Source: Sycobia sp. Sy_11 (lineage: Eukaryota; Arthropoda; Insecta; Hymenoptera; Epichrysomallidae). From it: a stretch of 64,000 bases of DNA. The stretch is taken from positions 992,001-1,056,000 of the forward strand of contig JACCIC010000052.1 in assembly GCA_018907035.1 (NCBI GenBank), given 5' to 3'. The notes under the pieces were generated by a model. The model was given only the letters and a program-made list of their open reading frames with translations, was not told the origin of the DNA and made no database searches. The translations under genes were made by a program, and so were the position numbers. Each line of letters opens with the position of its first letter. Within the stretch, counting starts at the first letter, position 1. Below are positions 56,353 to 64,000 of this stretch, piece by piece.

Positions 56353-56850
56353 TAATATAAATGATGTTAATCTACGTATTGTTCATATCAATGCGCAATC
56401 CTTCGAAGCACATTTTTCGGATATTACATCTCTACTTAGTGATACAAAACCTCATGTTTTAGCTATTAGTGAATCTTGGCTCAAACCCAGATGAGCATCG
56501 AGCTTTTTCGATAATCCATATTATAATTTTTATCGCGTTGATCGAATCAGCAAAGGTGGAGGAGGGGTTGCTATCCTTGTACATCATTCGATTTCGACAA
56601 GGATTATAGACTATTCACAACAGTCTGAAATATATATTAAAAGGCCTGAATTTCTTATTTGTATTTTATATGTTGGCAATTTCGAAGTCCTTTTTTGTAT
56701 AGTTTATAGTCCCCCTAAATGTGGCTTTTGGAGTGACATTGAAGAAGCATTTCTAAATTACAATGCAGCTTACGACTTTTGTATACTCGTAGGTAATTTT
56801 AATAATAATTGGACAGTCACTTCTACTCCGCGCAGTATCTTAAAAATTTT
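56342..56850 (+). pseudogene. LINE ORF2 start: AP-endonuclease domain, truncated
   Basis: The ATG at 56342 overlaps the ORF1 stop. Reads VNLRIVHINAQSFEAHFSDI, PHVLAISESWLKP, then an in-frame TGA at 56492-56494, YNFYRVDRISKGGGGVAILV, IVYSPPK and CILVGNFNNNW, where the catalytic Asp of GDFN is replaced by Asn. The reading is lost after about 56850. Inactive. Confidence 0.8.
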
Positions 56851-57518
56851 TTTCACTTAACTTGCTATAGAAATCGTCTTGAGGCAACGTGATATCGTAA
56901 TCAACCGCCCGTACACACCAATACAATATTTCTCAGTAGAAGCCGTATTTAAAATATGTATATATAATATATACAATATAATATACATACAATATATCAA
57001 TATTACATATTTCGTATATTTTGGTTTTTTTTAATTAAATACCGTGAATATTTTCGAAGCAGACGATGGATATTGCCTTTTATGCAGAAGTGACGATTAT
57101 TATAGATATATATAGTTTCGAGGTTGTTGGTAAAGACCCTATTTTGCAATCATTTCTTTTGTTCAAACTGAAAAAAAAACAGTCTCTTGTCACAATTTTG
57201 AAGTTAATATAATGTATAAAAACAAAAATATAATTGTCGTCACAAATTATATTCAGTATGATTTGGCATACAGAACCATTTTATAAGAGAAGGAGAAAAA
57301 AAGACAGAGAAAGAGAGAGAGAGAGAGATTTTCTCACGTAAGAGAAAATAAAATTTACAAAAATCAAAAGATATCCATAAGGTGTGAGTGTAGTGTCAGA
57401 TCAACCTGAAGAACAAAAAAGGTAATACCGACGTACGCCACACCTTCTTTAAGATACGAATCCCAAAGTTGGATATGAACATTCGTTTGAGCTGGCCTGG
57501 TATTAATACTTTAAGCGG

Positions 57519-57787
57519 ACTACCTTGAGTTGATGTTCGTGATTCAAGACCCCACCTAGTGGCCGCTGGTGAAACAGATTGTTAAAACCATTAACTTAAT
57601 TTATTAATGAAAGTAAAATGATTTTCAATAAAAAATATAGCCTATACCCTTCTTCATATAATATAGAATCTATATGTCAAATTTCAGAACAATCGGTTCA
57701 GTAGTTTTTTCGGTTATCGCGTACAAACAAAAACACGTTTTGTCTTTATAAATTAGTATGATATGATATGATATGATATGATATATG
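57519..57787 (+). mobile_element. RTE-like LINE 3' end or SINE with (ATATG)n tail
   Basis: The stretch 'tgtcaaatttcagaacaatc' + 'ggttcagtagtttttt' followed by 'acaaacaaaaacacgttttg' and 'tttataaattagtatgat' is a 3' end seen in RTE-type LINEs and their SINEs in many insects (from memory). It ends in the pentamer run (atatg)n at about 57762-57787, a typical tail. No coding sequence is attached, so it is a 5'-truncated LINE or a SINE. It abuts the end of the inverted-repeat structure. Confidence 0.5.
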
Positions 57788-57825
57788 TATATATAAAATA
57801 TATCATTACTTCTACATAAAAAAGG

Positions 57826-58926
57826 CAATATTGAAACGTAGAAATAATAATATAAACCAAAAATTTAACTTTTTAATTTTTAACAGTTATACGTTATCTA
57901 AATTATAACTACAAGATATAAGATTTATATTCTACAACTTTTTGCAATAGATAGAAATTTGAAGTTTTGTATTTTCTACAATATGCATTATCAATAAAAA
58001 ATGTATTAGTATTTTGAATAATTTTAACAAAAACACGAGCTTAAACATATTTTTAAAAAATACGTGTATAACTTAGATTTTAATGTTAACTATGTCTTTG
58101 ATACTACATACTAAATATAATTCATAAATCACATACACTATTCCTAGTTTCCTTCACATTCAAACAGCATACTTTTCATTTATATTTATTATAATCTACT
58201 CTGTATTGTTACTTATTGATATTTTAAACAATTCGTATAATTTCGATTTAACACAAAGATTGTTCTATGGAATAGAGCCATTTTCTGTCTAAACTAATAA
58301 TGAAATGATTCTGTTTGTTTATTTATAATATTACAGTAATTGTAGACATGACCTTACTTGTGATAAAATTATCTATTGAAGAAATTGTTAAAAATACATT
58401 ATCAGAATTACTTATGCATATTATAGAATAATTACAATAATGTATTTTATTCTGAAAATTATAGTATAACATTTTAAGGAACATATAATAAATCGTTTAT
58501 AATCTTAAATATATATTATTTAATATATATAATTGAATACAAAGCTGTTTCGAAAAAATGTTCAGATGTACGTAAAAATTGATAAAAATTCTAGATAGAT
58601 AGATTACGTATAGATTTTGATTCGCTTGATTACAAATATTATAGAAATATTTGTATCAACTACGTTAACATTAAAATCTACGTCATACTTATCTTTTTTG
58701 AAAATATGTTTAAGCTCGTGTCATTACTTATAATTATTTAAAATACTTATAAATTTTTTTATTGATAATGCATATTGTAGAAAATACAAAACTTCAGATT
58801 CTATCCTATTGTAAAACGTTATACAATGTAAATCTTATATCTTGTAGTTATAATTTAGAAAACGTATAACTGTTAAAAATTAAAGTTAAATTTTTGGTTT
58901 ATATTATTATTTCTATTTTTAATATT
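57826..58926. mobile_element. 1.1-kb element with about 275-bp terminal inverted repeats
   Basis: 57826-58104 and 58653-58926 are inverted copies, with long matching blocks such as attgataatgcatattgtag and tcttatatcttgtagttata. The spacer (58105-58652) is AT-rich and non-coding. It resembles a MITE or foldback element; no transposase is present. The outer ends read caatattgaaacgtagaaat (left) and, as reverse complement, caaatattaaaaatagaaat (right). The target-site duplication is unclear in the AT-rich flank. Confidence 0.75.
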
Positions 58927-59741
58927 TGAAACAATTAATGAATGTTCTCTTTCTGTTCCTACAATATTATATAAGCAAAAACTATTAAAAATAAATTTTT
59001 TAAACTAATTATGGAATATCCATTTTAGCACAAAATCATGACTCCATTTGAAATTTTTACAATGGTAGAAAGGAAAGTCTTGATTTTTTGCAGAATGAAA
59101 AATTCGTCTGCATTCTGAAGCTGGCATTGGAGTTTGGATCTCAATTGCTTTCTGATACTCGTGCGCATATTAGATATGTTTTGGCTTAGCCTCTGTACGA
59201 TTCAAAGGAAAACAGCAACATCGCATTGAATAGAAGCGTACAGCTATATCTCTATATCTATACTATACAGCTATTATACAGCTACTATACAGCTCGTGAC
59301 GTAGACAAATGCGAAAACTAATTTATGCTGACGTAGCTGTGACGACGCGTTGGCGCGTTAGTGTAGCAGTTGGACCTATTGAGGGCGCTCGTTCCCGGCG
59401 CTATAAAATCGTTGAGCCTTTGGTATATGGCATCGGCAATCTCTCCTTATTATCTCCGGTTGAAACGACACAATTCATTCCTCTAAAATAATTCAAGTAG
59501 CCACCGTATGATGGCGCCACGAATCGAATTTAATGCCATAAAAAGAAGTTTTGTGTACTTTATATTGAGTATATGCAGGTAGATGTCTTTTAAAAGGATT
59601 GAATGAGTGATATTTTTTTATAGCGGACTGAATGTAAAAAACAAATGATATGATTGCTGTAGAATCAGGAGTAGGGTATAATAGTGAAAATTGAAAAATT
59701 ATTTTAATGTCGGATAGGTTTATTTGCTTTATGATATAATA
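58927..59741 (+). promoter_or_regulatory. Upstream region and likely 5' UTR of the mucolipin gene
   Basis: Non-coding. A GC-richer patch at 59290-59420 (acgacgcgttggcgcgttag, gagggcgctcgttcccggcg) precedes the start codon by about 350 bp and would suit a promoter or first non-coding exon, as inference. A short tandem 'tatacagctat' repeat lies at about 59240-59295. I cannot place a transcription start. Confidence 0.35.
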
Positions 59742-62411
59742 ATGACACAAGAAAATGTCGATAACAAACAATCAAGTCGAATGGGCAATGTTCTTCGCAA
59801 TAATTCATGGACCGAAGCTCCTGAAAGTATAGAAGATGAAAATCCTCAATTTGATTCAAATACTTATATTGAAAATAGGTTAGAATTGTCTTTTAGTTTT
59901 AATAGTAATGAGAGATATTTGAAATTACCGAAAATTAGATGTATTTTTTAATTTATATTTTTATTTATTTTATTATAGAGATATTCAGGAAGGATCTTTT
60001 AAACCAAACACATGCCATACATCTAGATATTTGGAAAATAAAATGAGAAGAAGATTGCGTTTTTTTTTTATGAATCCTATTGAAAAATGGCAAGCTAAAA
60101 GTAGATTTCCATATAAATTTCTTGTACAAGTTTTAAAAATTATTTTGGTAACGGTGCAACTTTGCTTATTTGCGCATAATAACTACATGCATGTTAACTA
60201 TGCATGGGACAACAGAATTGCTTTTTCGCATCTATTTCTTAGAGGTTGGGATGCAACTCAAGAGGTATATCTACATTTTACATATACATTTATGTACATT
60301 TATTAATATTTTACTAATATAAAATTATTTAATAAGATATAATAAAAAATTATTAGAATTAATCAAAGAATAAAGTAAAATATTTAAGAATTCTTATAAC
60401 ATTGAAAACATTTTTTAGTTTCATATCATTTAAAAATTTGTAATTGGTGAATTTTTGACAAAAATTTTTAATATGAGAAAATCCATTAGAATCATTTTAT
60501 TGTATTTATTCATTTAGAAATAGCAAGAAAAATTTCCTTCCACAAGTTGATTGTTTAAAAATAAAGAAGTTCCTTATATAAAAATTTTTGAAAAAAACAT
60601 ACTTTCAAAGTCAATTAATTTTAAGATAGTTTTGAATAAAAAGTTTGGCTACTTATATTAAAATAATACAGTAGGTTTTACTAGTATTTTAAATATTTAA
60701 ATTAACTTATTGAATTGATTTCAAGTTTATTATTCTTTTTAAACATATTTCCATAAAATTAGTTAACAAATTCTGAGAAAGATTTAAACAATTGAATTAT
60801 TTTTTCTTGTAAATAGTATAAGAAATATTTATTTTAGTTAAATAAATAAAGATTTATGGTTAAAAATAAACTTTTAATATATTAGATAATTAAAAAGTTT
60901 GTTATTAGTATGTTTTTAATGAAGTATTTATACTATAATTAATAACAAAAAACATTTGTTAATTATAGGTACCAGCATACCCACCTGTTTCAGGGCCTCT
61001 TGCACTATATAAACAAGATGAATTTTATGAGACTATAGATTATGCCTTAAAAGGTTACTACAATCTGAGTAATGCAATTGGTTCATACTCTTATGCTGAT
61101 GAAGATAATTCTGTTGGAAGGGTTGTTTTATGCTTATATCATTATATTTATAATAATAAATTGGATAAAAAATGTTTAAATATTACAAAACCTGAAGAAG
61201 AGTCTATTACATCTAGACATCTTTTAGATCATAATAGTTTATATGTAAATTTTTCAGCTCTTGAAAAAGCGGAGCTCAAATTTGTTGTGAAAACTGTAAA
61301 TTTAAAAGCAGCTGGACCAATTACAACTGTTGATTGCTATAAATTTAGAATTAAGATTCTCTTTGATAACAAAGACTTTGATGGACAGATGATACTATCA
61401 TTGGATGCAGAACCAATGAGATTAGTTTGTAAAGGTGATATTCAATACATAAAAAATAACCATATAGAAGCAGCTTTGCGCACAATGCTAAATCTCTTTG
61501 TAATATTCATCTGTAGTTTATCTTTTGGATTATGTTCTCGAGCTATTTATCGAGCTCAGTTATTAAAATTTGAAACAATGTCTTTTTTTAACAAAATATA
61601 TGGCAAACCACTCAGCTTTGAGGGCAGATTAGAGTTCTTGAATCTTTGGTACATCATGATAATCATTAATGATATTCTTATAGTAATAGGATCTGCAATA
61701 AAGCAGCAAATTGAAAATAAACAACATGGTATAGATCATTGGAACGTTTGTAGTATTTTCTTAGGTACTGGAAATCTTCTTGTTTGGTTTGGAGTACTTC
61801 GATATCTTGGATTTTTTAAGACTTATAATGTTGTGATATTGACACTGAAAAAAGCTGCACCTAAAGTAGCTCGTTTTCTTATCTGTGCAATTCTAATTTA
61901 TGCAGGTTTCACTTTTTGTGGATGGCTAATTCTTGGCCCATATCATATGAAATTCCGTTCGTTAGCTACAACATCAGAATGTCTATTTGCTTTAATTAAC
62001 GGTGATGATATGTTTGCTACCTTTTCCATCACATCGTTCAAATCACCAATGCTTTGGTGGTATTCACGTATCTACCTATATTCTTTTATATCTCTTTACA
62101 TATATGTTGTTCTTAGTTTGTTTATTTCGGTGATAATGGACGCTTACGATACGATAAAAATTTATTATCGTGATGGTTTTCCAAAAACTGATTTACAAGC
62201 TTTTATATCAGTGTGTACTGATGAGGCATCGAGTGGTGCCTATAGAGATGATCTAGAAGACGATACTTTCTTCTGTGATCTGATAAACAAGCTGTGCTGC
62301 TGTTACCGTAAGAAGAAACGCGAGTTCAATCCACTACTACATTCAAGCAGCGCTGGTAGTGATTCGACTACTGAGTCTACGCAGGTTTGTGCGAGAGCAA
62401 TTTCCATTTGA
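59742..62411 (+). CDS. Trpml: Mucolipin (TRPML) cation channel, three coding exons
   Basis: TRPML channels release Ca2+ and other cations from late endosomes and lysosomes. Exons: 59742-59878 (starts MTQENVDNK), 59979-60264 and 60969-62411, joined at GT/AG sites (AG|gttaga, attatag|A, GAG|gtatat, attatag|G); the frame is kept and gives about 621 aa, close to the Drosophila protein. Exon 2 has the first membrane segment (about FLVQVLKIILVTVQLCLF) after a basic Arg/Lys patch that in mucolipins binds PI(3,5)P2. Then come the luminal domain (YPPVSGPLALY, IGSYSYADE), S2-S5, the pore LINGDDMF (about residues 484-491) and S6. The C-terminus carries CCCY and a dileucine motif EFNPLL (about 593-598) for lysosomal sorting. 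It is intact. Confidence 0.93.
59879..59978 (+). other. Mucolipin intron 1
   Basis: 100 bp, AT-rich, donor gttaga and acceptor tttattatag. The alternative AG two bases further would lead to a stop after seven codons, so 59979 is chosen as the exon start. Confidence 0.85.
60265..60968 (+). other. Mucolipin intron 2
   Basis: 704 bp, AT-rich, donor gtatat and acceptor aattatag. No repeat element recognised in it. Confidence 0.88.
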
Positions 62412-64000
62412 TAAATGTAAAACTTACAATCACGATTATTGCACTTCTGATCATGATCTCGTACGGAGAAGATTATGGTCTAGGTTTAATCGACATTATG
62501 GGTCAATTAATGAATGCACTTAAAATAATTATTTTTAAATTAAAATTAATTTTTAAATTATGCACTATTTTTTTTTAAAGTAAATACTTCTGTTCAAAAT
62601 TGCTTATTTTATGTGCAAAGTTTATGATTTTATTAATCAACTATAAGGACAAAGAAATATATTTTTACTTTTTACAAATAAAACCTATTGAAGGATAAAA
62701 TTGATACTATTAAAAAAAATACTTATTGCTACTTATTTATATTATAAAATCAATAAATATTTTAACTTTTTTATTATTTTGAAAAATATATATTTTGTTA
62801 ATGTATTGTAAAGATCTATTAAAGGTCTATTAAATTTATGCACAGAAAGAAAGAAATATATATATATATTTATATGTATATATATATATATATAATAAAA
62901 ATCAACTTATTTTGGTAATTTAATCTATCTTTTAAAAATTAAATAAAAAACAATCCTTTCAGTACTGAGAATTATCAAACCAATGAAAGCACAAGTTATG
63001 CAACTTTATTCTATATTATACCGCATGTAATATGATTTATATATTATTTTTAAGTTTTTACATATATCTGTAAAAATATTTTTTACATTTTAACAATTTT
63101 TTTAAATTATCACAATTTTTTAACTTTACAAAATTCGATAAAAATTTAATTAATAGAAATATTTATTAATTTAATTCAAAACAGTCAACATAAATACAAT
63201 TTTTAATTTTGATAAAAATTCATAAAAGTTTTTATACATACAGACAGTATAACATATAATAGATTTGTTTATTCATGATTAAAAATGTTTTTTGTAATAT
63301 TGTGACTAGTATAAATAAAGCAATTAAATTTTTTTAATATTATTTAATTTGCACAAAACCGTGATTGTAAGAAAACAAAACATCTATGTAAGCAGTGTGT
63401 AAAAATCATTTTCAGCTTTTGAAGTACAAATGCAATCGACTAAATCACTGAAGCATTTATTTAATAGTATTTAATAACCAAATAAGATTAACTTTACTGT
63501 AATATTCAAAGCGTTTTTCAATGTAAAAATAATTATAGTAGCAAAACAAAATCCAATGTATATATATATTAATGGCAATGTCTATATATATATAGAACAT
63601 TTACAAGTAGATTAATCAATGCTTCGTCTTCTTAAATGCACATTTTTCGTAATGTTAGGTTAATATGCAAGTAACTTGTAAGTATAATGTTTATAGGAGT
63701 GAAATCATTGTAGTATCAACTAAAACAAAATAAAGTTATGCTTATTAATAATTATACTAAAAATAGATTCAAAATATAAATTTTAAAGAAATGAAATTTG
63801 ATTATATCTATTATTTTGAAAGAATTAGAATATTTTGTTCAGTTGCGTTTTGTTTTGTTCATAAATGTATCAAAGTTTATAAAGTAAATCGGATAAAATT
63901 TTTACAGTTCAAATATTTTTAAATCTTTAGTTCGATAACATAGTAGATAATATTTTAGTATTTTTTAATACTTAATGAACTTTAATTACATTGGTATGTA
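62412..64000 (+). other. Mucolipin 3' UTR and AT-rich flank
   Basis: An AATAAA signal at 62677-62682 could end the transcript about 270 bases after the stop. A TA microsatellite lies at 62857-62895. No second gene is recognised to the end of the window; the 63-codon frame at 62387-62578 is hydrophobic but has no family match and begins inside the last exon. Confidence 0.5.

Larger units (their letters stand above)
54760..56940 (+). mobile_element. 5' half of a LINE (CR1/Jockey-like group)
   Basis: A gag-like ORF1 overlapping by 11 nt with ORF2, whose endonuclease is cut short at about 56850-56940. No reverse transcriptase follows, so the 3' two thirds are missing, the reverse of ordinary 5' truncation of LINEs. 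The 3' loss suggests deletion or capture by the surrounding inverted-repeat structure rather than normal retrotransposition. Confidence 0.75.
54373..57515. mobile_element. 3.1-kb structure with about 230-bp terminal inverted repeats, enclosing LINE sequence
   Basis: The left arm 54373-54630 and right arm 57284-57515 are inverted copies with about 85-90% similarity by eye. They share cttaaagtattaataccagg at the outer ends, gttcatatccaactttggga, and a (CT)n/(GA)n tract at the inner ends. Between the arms lies the 5' half of a LINE on the + strand. No transposase is present. It could be a foldback-type or non-autonomous DNA transposon that captured a LINE, or two inverted copies of a solo repeat flanking it by chance. 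I cannot define a target-site duplication. Confidence 0.65.

Overview
The window is nuclear DNA of an insect, most likely a hymenopteran and probably an ant. The grounds are a spliced insect-type mucolipin gene, mariner copies of the type common in ants, AT-rich insect mitochondrial pseudogenes in the invertebrate mitochondrial code, and R1-clade, Penelope-like and LTR retroelements. The species placement is inference. There are no bacterial-type operons. The only host gene I can support is a TRPML (mucolipin) cation-channel gene at 59742-62411 on the + strand, in three coding exons.

Layout. 1-1340: Penelope-like remnants and AT-rich DNA. About 1345-8092 and 17938-27416: nuclear copies of mitochondrial DNA (NUMT), comprising 12S and 16S rRNA, ND5, ATP8, ATP6, COX3, ND3 with tRNA-like segments, and ND2. 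The pieces are rearranged relative to mtDNA and carry stops, frameshifts and deletions. Into them went R1-clade non-LTR elements: family A copies at 2536-5161 (+), 18740-20107 (-) and 21707-26900 (+), and family B at 8093-17937 (+). A mariner sits at 5390-6674. Family B carries a young, 5.96 kb, pol-less LTR element (8868-14826) inside its ORF1. 27417-34313: a minus-strand LTR retroelement (gag piece, tRNA-Lys-type primer site, long LTR), split by a Penelope-like element (27921-31561) that itself contains a second mariner (28760-30045). 34314-38100: unidentified decayed ORFs, possibly virus-derived, next to a minus-strand LINE remnant. 38755-46560: Penelope terminal fragment, a TA-flanked DNA transposon (40925-42557) and a third mariner with one nonsense codon (44217-45503). 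46562-51000: a minus-strand LINE with endonuclease, reverse transcriptase and RNase H (I/Loa-like). 51150-52830: gag and 3' LTR of a plus-strand LTR element. 54373-58926: two large inverted-repeat structures, the first enclosing the 5' part of a LINE, separated by an RTE-like LINE/SINE tail. 59742-62411: mucolipin. The rest to 64000 is AT-rich flank.

The main result is an internal retrotransposition record. The family A copy at 2536-5161 ends in an A-tract, then 78 nt matching the antisense ATP6 sequence that flanks the family A copy at 18740-20107, then a second A-tract. This is the signature of a 3' transduction, with both the candidate source and the offspring in one window. Nested insertions (mariner in Penelope in LTR element; LTR element in R1; R1 in NUMT) give a relative order of events. 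Only the mariner at 5390-6674 and the mucolipin gene look fully intact as protein-coding units; mariner copy 2 also has an open frame but carries substitutions near its catalytic residues.
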